This document shows positions 33,336 through 41,208 of a DNA stretch of 55,024 nt, piece by piece; position 1 is the stretch's first letter, and each line of letters begins with the position of its first letter. The translations under genes were made by a program, and so were the position numbers. Origin of the DNA: DASXUX01 sp036504595 (GTDB lineage: Bacteria; Planctomycetota; SZUA-567; H5-PLA8); NCBI GenBank assembly GCA_036504595.1, contig DASXUX010000021.1, positions 1 through 55,024 on the forward strand, in the 5' to 3' direction. The notes below the pieces were generated by a model. It was not told where the DNA came from and ran no database searches. It saw only the letters and a list, made by a program, of their open reading frames with translations.

Positions 33336-33914
33336 TTATTTCTCGGCGGGCGACGCACTGCGCTTGCGCACTAACCTGACCGCGCACTCAACAACAGCGC
33401 CTGCTGCAAGCGTAATGGTCAACCCGATCATCGCATTAAGCGCAATCGCGCCAGGATTCCAGTTCGGCAAGAAAACGAAATACCACTGTCCGTGGCAGCA
33501 CTCTAGCGGCCACCCCAGCCCATACTCCAAGATGGAGTAGTTCTGTTTCACCCCGCGGTAAACGGTGTTCGCCCACAAAACGGCTCCGCCGCTGATCACG
33601 ATCGAGATTGAGGTCAGCGGATGAAGACGCAGCCCCCACGACTTGACGGCCCCTTCGGTGAAGCGCTCCAACAACAGGAACACGAAGGCGAGGGCGAAAA
33701 GACCAAACCCTGCATTCATGAGAACGCGCGTCCAAATCGAGTAATGAAAATCAGGGCGAGCAGTAAGAGAGCTTCCCGACCACCATGGCCATCCATAGAC
33801 CAATAAAGCGCCATCGGAGTCTTTGGCGAAAACTTGCCCCCAAATGTTCGCGCCGAGTATCGCGCCGGCCGTCAAACACAGCATGAGTGCGGTAGACAGG
33901 TGAAAACGAGGCAT
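33336..33914 (-). CDS. Membrane protein with N-terminal RFHLST-type segment
   Basis: A 192-residue integral membrane protein. Helices: about 9-26 (LMLCLTAGAILGANIW), 66-86 (VLMNAGFGLFALAFVFLLLE), 101-120 (SISIVISGGAVLWANTVY) and 158-180 (IALNAMIGLTITLAAGAVVE). The N-terminus MPRFHLSTALMLCL is of a kind I associate with Planctomycetota membrane proteins of unknown role. The segment CCHGQWYFVFLPNWNPG lies outside the helices. ATG 33914 was chosen because longer starts only add a polar extension. Function unknown. Confidence 0.75.
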   Translation of the reverse strand: MPRFHLSTALMLCLTAGAILGANIWGQVFAKDSDGALLVYGWPWWSGSSLTARPDFHYSIWTRVLMNAGFGLFALAFVFLLLERFTEGAVKSWGLRLHPLTSISIVISGGAVLWANTVYRGVKQNYSILEYGLGWPLECCHGQWYFVFLPNWNPGAIALNAMIGLTITLAAGAVVECAVRLVRKRSASPAEK

Positions 33915-33953
33915 GCCACTAATTCTATTGCAGCCAGCCATAGAAGGCTCATG

Positions 33954-33979
33954 AAAAAACCGGGCGCTTGCGCGCCCGG
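33954..33979 (-). terminator. Intrinsic terminator of the DEAD-box helicase gene
   Basis: An 8-bp stem CCGGGCGC (33960-33967) with GCGCCCGG (33972-33979), loop TTGC, followed on the minus strand by six T. It begins 50 bp past the helicase stop codon. The stem is identical to those at 36076-36096 and 36695-36715. Confidence 0.8.
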
Positions 33980-34028
33980 TCTGCAATCAAATTCAACTCT
34001 GTTTTCTGCGCCTCTGCGGTGCGAAACG

Positions 34029-35300
34029 TTACCGCGCGTGGGCGAAGAACCGCTTCCCCTGCTTCGGCTTCCATTCGGAACGCTCCCACGGACGCGATGG
34101 CCCGCGGCCGCCGCGCTGCCCTTGCGGCTTGCGGCTATTGTGCTGCGGGCGGCCTTCGGTCTGCGGAAGGTCTTTCACCGAATAGTCAAAGTCGTCAATG
34201 ACCACACGCGGCAACCGGCTGGACAGCGCGCGTTCGATGGCCTTCAGGTCGCCTTCCTGATCCGGCGAAACAAAGGTGAACGCATCGCCAACGGCCTGCG
34301 CGCGAGCGGTCCGGCCGACGCGGTGAATGTAATCTTCCGAACACCCCGGCAGATCGAAGTTGATCACGTGCGAAAGAGCATCGATGTCGATGCCCCGCGC
34401 CGCGACGTCCGTCGCCACCAGCACGCGGTAATGGCCGCTCTTGAAGCCTTCCAGAGCCTGCGTGCGCTGGCCTTGCGTCCGGTCGCCGTGAATGCGTGTC
34501 GCCGCGATTCCATTGCGCTTCAGGTAATCCGCTACGCGGTCCGCGCGGCGCTTTGTTCGAGCGAACACGAGGGCGTTGCGGATTTTGTCGTCCTGCACCA
34601 GCTTGAGCAACAGCGAGGACTTGAGCAGATGCGGGACGGGATAGACCGAATGCGTAATCCCGGCCGCCGGCTTCGATTCCCGGCCGATGTTGATCGTCGC
34701 TGGATCTTTCAGCATCTCGCGCGTCAGCTTCACGATTTCCGAAGGAACCGTCGCCGAGAACATGAAGGTTTGTTTGACCTTTGGCAATTGTGAGATGATG
34801 CGGCGGATGTCCGGCAAAAATCCCATGTCCAGCATCCGGTCCGCTTCGTCCAGAACCAGAATTTCCAGGCCGGGCATTCGAGCGTACGACTGGCGCATGT
34901 GATCCAACAACCGGCCGGGCGTGGCGATGATAATGTCCGCGCCGCGAGCCAACGCCTGCCGCTGCGGACCCATGGCCACTCCGCCATACACAGCGGCGCC
35001 GCGAATGTTCGTGTAACGGCCGAGCTCTGCCAGATGGCTGCCGATCTGCGCGGCGAGTTCCCGCGTCGGCGTCAGAATCAGCGCGCGGGTCATGCCTTTC
35101 GGGCTTTCCGCCAGGCGCTGCAAAATGGGCAGCAGAAACGCGGCGGTCTTGCCGCTGCCGGTGGCTGAGCACGCCAGGACATCCCGTCCGGCCAGGCCGG
35201 CGGGGATTGCGTCCTTCTGAATGGCGGTGGGTGAGACAAAGCCCAGCTCGTGGACCGCGCGAAGCAACTCCGCGCGTAGTGCGAAACTAGAAAACGACAT
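34029..35300 (-). CDS. DEAD-box ATP-dependent RNA helicase (RhlE-like)
   Basis: A 423-residue superfamily-2 RNA helicase that remodels RNA duplexes in ribosome assembly or mRNA decay. The complete motif set is present: Q motif FVSPTAIQKDAIP (about 21-33), motif I ATGSGKT (about 43-49), PTRELAAQ, motif II DEAD (about 149-152), motif III SAT (about 181), RTKRRADRV, ARGIDI, and HRVGRTARA (about 325-333). A C-terminal basic tail with RGGRGPSRP and WKPKQGKRF probably binds RNA. Start: ATG 35300, with GGAG about 8 bp upstream; the frame extends to 35495 without family similarity. It ends before an intrinsic terminator at 33954-33979. A rhlE-like identity is plausible but not certain. Confidence 0.93.
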   Translation of the reverse strand: MSFSSFALRAELLRAVHELGFVSPTAIQKDAIPAGLAGRDVLACSATGSGKTAAFLLPILQRLAESPKGMTRALILTPTRELAAQIGSHLAELGRYTNIRGAAVYGGVAMGPQRQALARGADIIIATPGRLLDHMRQSYARMPGLEILVLDEADRMLDMGFLPDIRRIISQLPKVKQTFMFSATVPSEIVKLTREMLKDPATINIGRESKPAAGITHSVYPVPHLLKSSLLLKLVQDDKIRNALVFARTKRRADRVADYLKRNGIAATRIHGDRTQGQRTQALEGFKSGHYRVLVATDVAARGIDIDALSHVINFDLPGCSEDYIHRVGRTARAQAVGDAFTFVSPDQEGDLKAIERALSSRLPRVVIDDFDYSVKDLPQTEGRPQHNSRKPQGQRGGRGPSRPWERSEWKPKQGKRFFAHAR

Positions 35301-35766
35301 CAAATACTCCCTGCAAACTGCTATGAGTAGTGGCGAACTTCCGGTTTGCGCGGACGGACTGCCAGTGTTGCGCAACCTGCCAAAGCGGCCTGCAAGCGCA
35401 ACGATCGCCCAATGGGGCGCTAAGCATGAAACATTCATGCTCGGATAGTCCGTCGCGAAAAAGGTGGGGTTTTCGTGGGAACTAACGGAAAGCACCCTAC
35501 TCGATAACCCGGCAATAGCAAACCATTTTATCGGTAAACTTATTTCGCCGCTGCAGACTGGGGTCTAGGGTATGGGGTATCGGGTATAGTGATGGATTCT
35601 TCTGTCGCAAGCCGCACCCTATACCCCATACCCCACTCGTCATTTTGCGCGAGGTGCAGATATGGACGGGCTTATTGCGGCCTTTGTGCTACACTGAACG
35701 TGTGACCGCGCTTGAAAGTACCCTCAAGCCAACAGCCACACAGCCAAAAACAGAAGGCGGTGGCCC
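35301..35766. other. Intergenic region between divergent helicase and hypothetical gene
   Basis: 466 bp. It contains the inverted heptad array at 35560-35636 and two flanking stretches without recognisable genes. No RNA gene was identified. The long leader upstream of the helicase is a possible place for cold-responsive regulation, but no conserved element could be recognised. Confidence 0.5.
35560..35636. repeat. Inverted heptad repeat (GGGTATG / CATACCC)
   Basis: Left arm 35560-35589: GGGTCTA, GGGTATG, GGGTATC, GGGTATA. Right arm 35615-35636: CACCCTATACCCCATACCCC. Spacer about 25 bp. It lies between divergent genes. Confidence 0.8.
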
Positions 35767-36045
35767 ATGACAGTCAATTCATCGATCAGCGGAATGTCGG
35801 TCGTTTTTAAGAAGATCGTCAAGAAGCATACCAGCGACACGACCAAGCGCATCCACTACAAAGTTCTGGCCGCATTGAAAACCGATGCCGGCTCGCAACG
35901 GCAGGCGTATTGGTTTTCGGCCGACCGCCCCTTCCTGCGCCAGCGCGACGAGACGACCGGCAAAACGTCGCTCAAAGTCGGCTGCACCGCTCAGCAACGC
36001 GCCCGCATCCGCAAACTGGTCAAGACCTACAACAATCCCGTCTAG
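35767..36045 (+). CDS. Small basic protein, function unknown
   Basis: A 92-residue Lys/Arg-rich protein with no signal peptide or membrane segment. N-terminal half VVFKKIVKKHTSDTTKRIHY; C-terminal half has QQRARIRKLVKTYNNPV. The positive charge suggests RNA or DNA binding, but no motif supports this. The ribosome-binding site before ATG 35767 is weak. It lies between the inverted heptad array and the convergent antitoxin gene. It could be a small regulator, a family-specific protein or a false positive. Confidence 0.5.
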   Translation: MTVNSSISGMSVVFKKIVKKHTSDTTKRIHYKVLAALKTDAGSQRQAYWFSADRPFLRQRDETTGKTSLKVGCTAQQRARIRKLVKTYNNPV

Positions 36046-36073
36046 TCCGGCTGCGGAATGGCTCCAAACGAAC

Positions 36074-36096
36074 AACCGGGCGCTCATCGCGCCCGG
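36074..36096 (-). terminator. Intrinsic terminator of the toxin-antitoxin operon
   Basis: CCGGGCGC (36076-36083), loop TCATC, GCGCCCGG (36089-36096). On the minus strand it is followed by TTGTTCGTTT. It lies just 6 bp after the antitoxin stop codon. Sequence is identical, including the loop, to the hairpin at 36695-36715. Confidence 0.6.
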
Positions 36097-36101
36097 CGGT
36101 G

Positions 36102-36386
36102 TCAGCGGTCGTTTCCGTGTTTGGCGGGGAGATTCAGCCGCCGCCGCATCTCCGCGCTGCTGATGCCACCCTCCCGCGCCTGCCTCTTGCGCGACCGGGC
36201 GATGATCCGCTGGAACACAGGACTGCTGCTGACACGTATCGTTTCCCAGTCCGCATCAGTCACGGGCACTAGCGCCGCCACGGGTTTTCCGCGCTTGGTT
36301 ACAACTATTGTCTCACGGCTAGTGCGCATTTGACGCGAGTAGTCCGCCAGCGAACTGGTGGCATTAGCTAAATCCACAGTCTTCAT
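36102..36386 (-). CDS. Type II antitoxin, Phd/YefM family
   Basis: 94 residues. The N-terminal DNA-binding fold shows MKTVDLANATSSLADY, the TIVVTKRGKPVAALVPVTD segment typical of Phd/YefM, and a C-terminal helix rich in Arg that would cover the toxin. It binds the operon promoter and neutralises its partner. The antitoxin is second in the operon, unlike most Phd/YefM pairs, as happens for some ParE/RelE systems. Its ATG overlaps the toxin stop as ATGA only if the toxin frame is repaired. Ribosome-binding sequence GGTGGTGGAA precedes the start. Followed by an intrinsic terminator. Confidence 0.87.
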   Translation of the reverse strand: MKTVDLANATSSLADYSRQMRTSRETIVVTKRGKPVAALVPVTDADWETIRVSSSPVFQRIIARSRKRQAREGGISSAEMRRRLNLPAKHGNDR

Positions 36387-36678
36387 AATTCCACCACCTT
36401 TCCACCAATGCGGACAACGTTGTGCTCTTTCACTCCGACAGCGCGAATAAGCACCATCTGCTCAGGTACATGACATCATAATACACCCGGGCCGGGCCGA
36501 TACGCAATTCCCATGGCGCAACCTGGTTTGGCCGCATTGGCTTCCGATTCTTGGTAGCAACGGAGGGCTGACGAGCCAGTTGGTCATCAACAGCGTCGAG
36601 TACGCGGCCCTGAAGCGCCTTTGGGAGTGAACGCAACTGTTCCTCCGCTTCTGGCGAGTACTCAATCCGATAACTCAA
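36383..36678 (-). pseudogene. RelE/ParE-family toxin gene, frameshifted by about one base
   Basis: As read, the TTG-initiated frame from 36678 gives 82 residues: YRIEYSPEAEEQLRSLP, APWELRIGPARVYYDV, then MYLSRWCLFALSE and stop at 36430. After YYDV, the family continuation is found in another frame: PEQMVLIRAVGVKEHN and GGKVVEL, ending at TGA 36385-36383. Adding one base near 36465-36472 (GTC.ATGTA to GTCGATGTA) restores a 98-residue RelE-like toxin. It would then overlap the antitoxin start as ATGA. RelE/ParE toxins cleave mRNA at the ribosome or poison gyrase; the truncated form probably lacks the C-terminal catalytic strand. A sequencing or assembly error is possible. GGAGG lies 4 bp before TTG. 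Confidence 0.8.
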
Positions 36679-36689
36679 TTGGCCTCCGG

Positions 36690-36715
36690 AAAAACCGGGC
36701 GCTCATCGCGCCCGG
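36690..36715 (-). terminator. Intrinsic terminator of the Gfo/Idh/MocA gene
   Basis: CCGGGCGC (36695-36702), loop TCATC, GCGCCCGG (36708-36715), then TTTTT on the minus strand. It begins 34 bp past the stop codon at 36749 and ends 12 bp before the toxin start. Together with the copy at 36076-36096 it flanks the toxin-antitoxin pair in direct orientation. Confidence 0.85.
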
Positions 36716-36716
36716 C

Positions 36717-36751
36717 TGTACTACTGAATTCCGGCTACTGACTACTGGCTA
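36717..36751. repeat. Heptad repeat array (AGCCAGT / AGTCAGT on the minus strand)
   Basis: On the minus strand the units AGCCAGT, AGTCAGT, AGCCGGA and TTCAGTA follow one another just at the end of the oxidoreductase gene. It is short and degenerate. Confidence 0.4.
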
Positions 36752-38074
36752 TTTCTTGAACGGATCGCGCGGATTTTCCCGCGACAGCCACTTCGTCTCG
36801 CCCGTGCCGCCAACGAATTCGAACTTCTCCGGATCCCACTTGAACGACTTGTGGTTCTTGTAGGCGATGTTCAACAAGTGGCAGCAGATGGCGGTGTGCC
36901 CGCCCACGACCTCGCTCGTCACCGGCTTCTTGCGCTCGGCCACGCACTTCAGGAAGTCGTCCGTGTGCGACTTGCTCTCGTAGAGCTTGATCTTCGCGTC
37001 CTTCAGGTATTCCTTCTCCGCCTTGGCCACCTGCGACTCGCACGAAACCTTCTTCGTCTTGTCGCTGGTGTCGGCAACCACCTGCCCCTTGTAGATCATC
37101 TTGAACTGGCCGCGGTTGACCATGACCTCGCCGTCAGCGCCAAAGAAGTGCACGCCGAACCCGCCTTGGTGATGCACGGTGATTCCGCTGGCGTATTTCA
37201 GTATGCCCCCGCCCGTGGCATCCGGCTTCGGCAAAATCACCTCGACCGGGCCGCTGTTGTCCATCCCCAAGCCCCACTGCGCGATGTCCAGGTGGTGCGC
37301 GCCCCAGTCGCCCACGCCGCCTGTGCCGTATTCTTCAAAAGAGCGCCAGTTCGGGAAGTGATCGTGCAGGCCACGGGGACTCAGTACGGAGTTGTACGGC
37401 CGCATCGGCGCGGCGCCCAGCCACATGTTCCAGTCCAACCCAGGCTCCTCTTTTTCTTCTTTCAGATCGCAGGGCTTCGGCGGCCCGCCAAAGCTGCACA
37501 CGACGTGATCGATCTTGCCGATCACGCCGTTCTGCACCAGCTCGCAGGCGATGCGGAATTCCTTCGACGACCGCTGCATCGATCCGGTCTGGAGCACGCG
37601 TTTGTTGGCCTCGACCGCGCGCATCACATCCACGGCTTCCTGCAGTTTGTGCGTCAGCGGCTTCTCGCAGTACACGTCCTTCCCGTTATTCAATGCCGCC
37701 AGCGTGGTCGCCGCATGCCAGTGATCAGGCACGGCGATGCAGACCAGGTCGATGTCCTTGCGGTCCGTCAGCTCGCGGTAGTCGTTGTATGCCTTGCAGC
37801 CTTTCGAACCCTTGGCGGGGTTCTTTTCATAGAATTTGTCCACGTTGGCTTGAGCGTCGTCGCGGCGCGTCTTATCGACGTCGCAGACCGCCAGCACCTG
37901 CACGCGATGCATGAAGTTGCCATACAGCCCGCGCTGCTGCTTGCCCATGCCGATGCAGCCCATTGTCAGCTTCTTGCTCGGCGCATCCTCCCCCAGCACG
38001 CTGGACGGGATGATCATCGGCGCGGCGATCGCCGCCCCAGCCACTTTCAGAAAATTACGGCGCGACGTTTTCAT
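36749..38074 (-). CDS. Gfo/Idh/MocA family oxidoreductase with Tat signal
   Basis: A 441-residue NAD(P)-dependent dehydrogenase. The Tat signal SRRNFLKVAGAAIAAPMII (about 4-22) predicts export of the folded enzyme. The Rossmann fold follows with LTMGCIGMGKQQRG (about 36-49), then VLAVCDVD, VCIAVPDHWHA, and the family EKPLT motif CEKPLTHKLQEAV (about 135-147). The C-terminal domain has YGTGGVGDWGAHHLDIAQWG. These enzymes oxidise or epimerise sugars, and Tat-exported versions are strongly expanded in Planctomycetota. The start ATG 38074 has moderate upstream purines. Substrate unknown. An intrinsic terminator at 36690-36715 follows the gene. Confidence 0.93.
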   Translation of the reverse strand: MKTSRRNFLKVAGAAIAAPMIIPSSVLGEDAPSKKLTMGCIGMGKQQRGLYGNFMHRVQVLAVCDVDKTRRDDAQANVDKFYEKNPAKGSKGCKAYNDYRELTDRKDIDLVCIAVPDHWHAATTLAALNNGKDVYCEKPLTHKLQEAVDVMRAVEANKRVLQTGSMQRSSKEFRIACELVQNGVIGKIDHVVCSFGGPPKPCDLKEEKEEPGLDWNMWLGAAPMRPYNSVLSPRGLHDHFPNWRSFEEYGTGGVGDWGAHHLDIAQWGLGMDNSGPVEVILPKPDATGGGILKYASGITVHHQGGFGVHFFGADGEVMVNRGQFKMIYKGQVVADTSDKTKKVSCESQVAKAEKEYLKDAKIKLYESKSHTDDFLKCVAERKKPVTSEVVGGHTAICCHLLNIAYKNHKSFKWDPEKFEFVGGTGETKWLSRENPRDPFKK

Positions 38075-38164
38075 GCATGGGTTCCTTTACAGTTGTTGGA
38101 CAGCCCGCCAGAGCGGGACAATTCATTCCTGTGAATAAACCGGTGCAGGGCAATTGTCGGAAAA

Positions 38165-38186
38165 AAGGGGTATAGTCAGACAACAG
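38165..38186 (+). repeat. Promoter-like motif GGGGTATAGTCAGACA (copy 1)
   Basis: GGGGTATAGTCAGACAACAG lies about 85 bp before the membrane-protein gene; a near-identical GGGGTATACTCAGACAGCAC occurs at 38909-38930 before the next gene. The central TATA(G/C)T resembles a -10 box. No good -35 partner was found at 16-18 bp. Confidence 0.35.
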
Positions 38187-38219
38187 TCTGGAGTCCGGAG
38201 TCGAGAGTCTGGAGTCCGT
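38185..38219. repeat. Heptad repeat array (AGTCTGG)
   Basis: AGTCTGG, AGTCCGG, AGTCGAG, AGTCTGG, AGTCCGT. It lies upstream of the membrane-protein gene at 38267 and has no inverted partner. Confidence 0.65.
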
Positions 38220-38266
38220 GGCGCATTTCGCCGAACTGCGCGCTGAAGCCTGCGGGGTGAGCGATC

Positions 38267-38731
38267 ATGCCCAAACCTCCTGAGAAACCTGAAGACCTGA
38301 AGCCCCGCTTTGGCCTGCTGGACCTGATGATGGTCGTCATCATCCCGGGCTTGATCGCATCTGTCGTGCAGGACCAAAGCCGGCGCATCCCGATCTTCTT
38401 CAGTCTCCTTGTCGTCTCCGCAGCGTCTTCCTGGTGGGCCGCGACGGTCATCCAGACGTTTCAAATTAAAAGCGTGTGGCGGCGCGTCGGGCTGCATGTC
38501 TTTGCGTTACTTGGCTTGGCGAGTTTCATCATCAGCAGTTTTTGCGTCATTACCTTTATCTTTCCGCACATCGCCAGTTCTCGAAGTATTTTCATTCTTT
38601 TGCTGTTTCCCACTGTGCCGATTTGGGCCTTCATGCTCCACATCGAAAACCGCCGCAAGCTGCGCGAGCAAGAGCTTCGCGCGGCCGCTCCGTGCGCCGC
38701 GCCCAATCCACCGCCGCCACCAAAGCCGTAG
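38267..38731 (+). CDS. Membrane protein, function unknown
   Basis: A 154-residue integral membrane protein with a cytoplasmic-looking N-terminus (MPKPPEKPEDLKPRFGLLD). Four hydrophobic segments: about 18-32 (LMMVVIIPGLIASVV), 43-62, 75-96 (VFALLGLASFIISSFCVITF) and 105-122 (FILLLFPTVPIWAFMLH). It ends in a coiled, charged tail (ENRRKLREQELRAA) followed by a run of prolines. No motif is recognised. ATG 38267 has GGGGTGAG upstream. The upstream 200 bp contain a heptad array and the GGGGTATA motif. Confidence 0.7.
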   Translation: MPKPPEKPEDLKPRFGLLDLMMVVIIPGLIASVVQDQSRRIPIFFSLLVVSAASSWWAATVIQTFQIKSVWRRVGLHVFALLGLASFIISSFCVITFIFPHIASSRSIFILLLFPTVPIWAFMLHIENRRKLREQELRAAAPCAAPNPPPPPKP

Positions 38732-38739
38732 CCCGACTG

Positions 38740-38946
38740 GCGTACCTTCGGCGCTTTGTCCGCCGCCCCCTTACGGTCGCGGTTCTGATGGCTCGCCGCG
38801 TCTTCGCGTCCGCCGTTTCTCCCCCTCTCCTCCTCTCCTCTTCTCCCTTTCTCCCTGTCCGGCCGCTCCTGCCTACTGCCGCTGCCGACTGCCTACTTCT
38901 TCGGGAGCGGGGTATACTCAGACAGCACCCTTCAACGGAGGTCCCC
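38740..38946. repeat. Composite dispersed repeat (second copy) with pyrimidine-rich block
   Basis: CCCCCTTACGGTCGCGGTTC (about 38764-38783) and then a 50-bp pyrimidine-rich tract (38811-38866) followed by CTGCCTACTG units. The order matches 7308-7440. GGGGTATACTCAGACA follows at 38909-38924. Confidence 0.55.
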
Positions 38947-41175
38947 ATGTCCAATCTGCTTGGAACGCTCGCGCTGGGCTGTCTGGTCGGAGCGAGCGCC
39001 GTGTGCGGCGAACTCGTCCTGGCTGAAGGCGGCAAGACGCCGTTCAAGATTTACGTCGATGATTCCGCCACGTCGCCCGAGAAATACGCCGCGCAGGAAC
39101 TCTCCGCGTATCTCGGTAAAATCACCGGCGCAACGTTTCCGGTCGCCGGCGGCGCCGTGAAGGAACTCGTCAACGCGAAGACGAAGAACGCCATCGTCCT
39201 CATCTTTGACGAAGCGCTCTCGTCCGAAGAATACGAACTGCGCACGACCACCGGCACGGAGGCCGGCGCCACCGGCGCCCTGTTCATTTCCGGCGGCCGG
39301 CCCCGCGGCGTGCTCTACGGCGTCTACGCGCTGCTGGAAGACCATCTCGGCTGCCGCTGGTACACGAGCGAAGTCGAGAAAATCCCGCACCATTCACGGC
39401 TGGTGCTCAAGGACATCGCTCAGCGCGTCAAACCGCGCCTCGAATACCGCGAGCCGTTCTGGACCGAAGCCTTCAACGGCGACTGGGCTGCGCGCAACCG
39501 GATGAATTCCGCGAACGCCCGTCTGGAAGACAAACACGGCGGCAAGATCGTCTACGGCACGTTCGTGCACACGTTCAATTCGATCCTGAATCCGGAAAAA
39601 GAATTCGCCGGGCATCCCGACTACTTCTCGCTGATCAAAGGCAAGCGCACCGACAAGCACACGCAGCTCTGCCTGACCAATCCCGAAGTTCTTCAGATCG
39701 CGATCAAGACCGTCAAGGAGTGGATCGCCAAGAATCCGAAGGCAAACATTTTCTCTGTCTCGCAAAACGACTGGATGAACCCCTGCGAATGCCCGGCGTG
39801 CAAAGCCATCGACGATGCCGAAGGCAGCCACGCGGGCACGCTGATCAAGTTCGTCAACGCCGTGGCCGAAGCGATCGAGAAAGAACATCCTAACGTCGCG
39901 ATCGATACGCTCGCCTACCAGTACACGCGCAAACCGCCCACAAGCGTGATCCCGCGCCCCAACGTGATTGTGCGCCTGTGCAGCATCGAATGCTGCTTCT
40001 CGCACCCGCTCGACGGCTGCCCCGAAAAGACCAACACCTCCTTTATGGAAGACATCCGCGGCTGGAACAAGCTGACCAAACGCCTGTACATCTGGGACTA
40101 CACGACGGACTTCGCGCACTACGTCATGCCCTTCCCCAACCTCGACTCGCTCGACAAAAACATCCGCACGTTCGCGAACAACGGCGTCGTCGGCATCTTC
40201 GAACAAGGCGCGTACTCATCCGGCGGCTGCGGCGAATTGACTGAACTGCGCTCGTGGGTGCTCGCCAAACTGCTCTGGAATCCGGCCCTCGATGGCGAAA
40301 AGCTCCGCCGCGAATTCATCGAGGGCGCCTACGGTCCGGCCGCGGGCCACATCCAGAAGTTCGTGGATATGGAAATGGAATCCATCAAAGCCAGCGGCGA
40401 ACACATCCGCATTTTCGATGGCCCGAACAAGAAATTCCTGAACACGAAATTCCTGCGCGATTCAGTCGCCGTTCTGGCCGACGCCCGCAAGATCGCCGAT
40501 GACAGCAAAGATGAGAAGCTCAGCGCCCGCGTGCGCCGCGTGCAGATGCCGATCTGGTACACGATCTACGCGCAGAACAAGGAACCTTTCGAGGTCATTC
40601 GCGATTGCGCGCAGGAACTGGTCGAAGGCGCCAAAGCGCTGAAGATCACTCATTTTCACGAATGGACCGACGTGAAGCACGACTTCAAGCGCATGGAACT
40701 CTACATGAACCGCAAGCGCATCAAGCCTGAAGTCCCCGGCACGCTCATGGGCGAAGACTGCTGCTTCCGCTTCCACAAGGAAGGCGACCTGGTCAGCATG
40801 GTCCCTGATCCAAAGTCCGACGACGGCGTCGCCGCCCGCCAAGTCGGCCGCACGCTCGAATGGAGCGTCGCGTGGGATCTGCCGGTGCCCGACGGCCCGC
40901 TCGCCCCCAAGTACACACTGAGGGCCCGCATACGAATCGAGAAGAAAGGCGAGGCCGGCCCGGCGTTCCACGTCGGCGTGTACGACACCGTCGATAAGAA
41001 GGGGCTCGGCGAAATCCGTGTGCAAGCCAAAGACTGCGACGGCGAATACCATTGGTACAACGTGGCCGAGATCGACATCAAGAACGGCCGCTACGCCTAT
41101 GTCGCTCCCGACAACAACGAAGCCAACGTGACCGCGATTTTCACCGACCGGATGGAGTTGGTGCCGGTGAAATGA
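38947..41175 (+). CDS. Exported DUF4838-type protein (glycoside hydrolase-like)
   Basis: A 742-residue exported protein. Signal peptide MSNLLGTLALGCLVGASAVCG. The region about 20-110 resembles the N-terminal domain of GH20/GH67-like enzymes (KIYVDDSATSPEKYAAQELS, then RGVLYGVYALLEDHLGCRWY). The central part has PRLEYREPFWTEAFNGDWAA (about 165-184), the DUF4838 core, a large domain that usually ends with CECPACKAIDDAEG-type cysteines (CNPCECPAC here about 278-286) and YLDTLAYQYT. The C-terminal portion is beta-rich (VYDTVDKKGLGEIRV). The activity is unproved; a polysaccharide-active role is the usual suggestion. ATG 38947 has GGAGG 5 bp upstream; the longer frame to 38476 overlaps the previous gene and is not conserved-looking. 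Stands alone. Confidence 0.85.
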   Translation: MSNLLGTLALGCLVGASAVCGELVLAEGGKTPFKIYVDDSATSPEKYAAQELSAYLGKITGATFPVAGGAVKELVNAKTKNAIVLIFDEALSSEEYELRTTTGTEAGATGALFISGGRPRGVLYGVYALLEDHLGCRWYTSEVEKIPHHSRLVLKDIAQRVKPRLEYREPFWTEAFNGDWAARNRMNSANARLEDKHGGKIVYGTFVHTFNSILNPEKEFAGHPDYFSLIKGKRTDKHTQLCLTNPEVLQIAIKTVKEWIAKNPKANIFSVSQNDWMNPCECPACKAIDDAEGSHAGTLIKFVNAVAEAIEKEHPNVAIDTLAYQYTRKPPTSVIPRPNVIVRLCSIECCFSHPLDGCPEKTNTSFMEDIRGWNKLTKRLYIWDYTTDFAHYVMPFPNLDSLDKNIRTFANNGVVGIFEQGAYSSGGCGELTELRSWVLAKLLWNPALDGEKLRREFIEGAYGPAAGHIQKFVDMEMESIKASGEHIRIFDGPNKKFLNTKFLRDSVAVLADARKIADDSKDEKLSARVRRVQMPIWYTIYAQNKEPFEVIRDCAQELVEGAKALKITHFHEWTDVKHDFKRMELYMNRKRIKPEVPGTLMGEDCCFRFHKEGDLVSMVPDPKSDDGVAARQVGRTLEWSVAWDLPVPDGPLAPKYTLRARIRIEKKGEAGPAFHVGVYDTVDKKGLGEIRVQAKDCDGEYHWYNVAEIDIKNGRYAYVAPDNNEANVTAIFTDRMELVPVK

Positions 41176-41208
41176 ACATCTGGTGGTCTGGTGTGGAGGC
41201 GCCAACAA

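Noticed and set aside
36851..38134. Plus-strand open frame (427 codons) opposite the Gfo/Idh/MocA gene
   Set aside because: Antisense shadow of a clear oxidoreductase gene.
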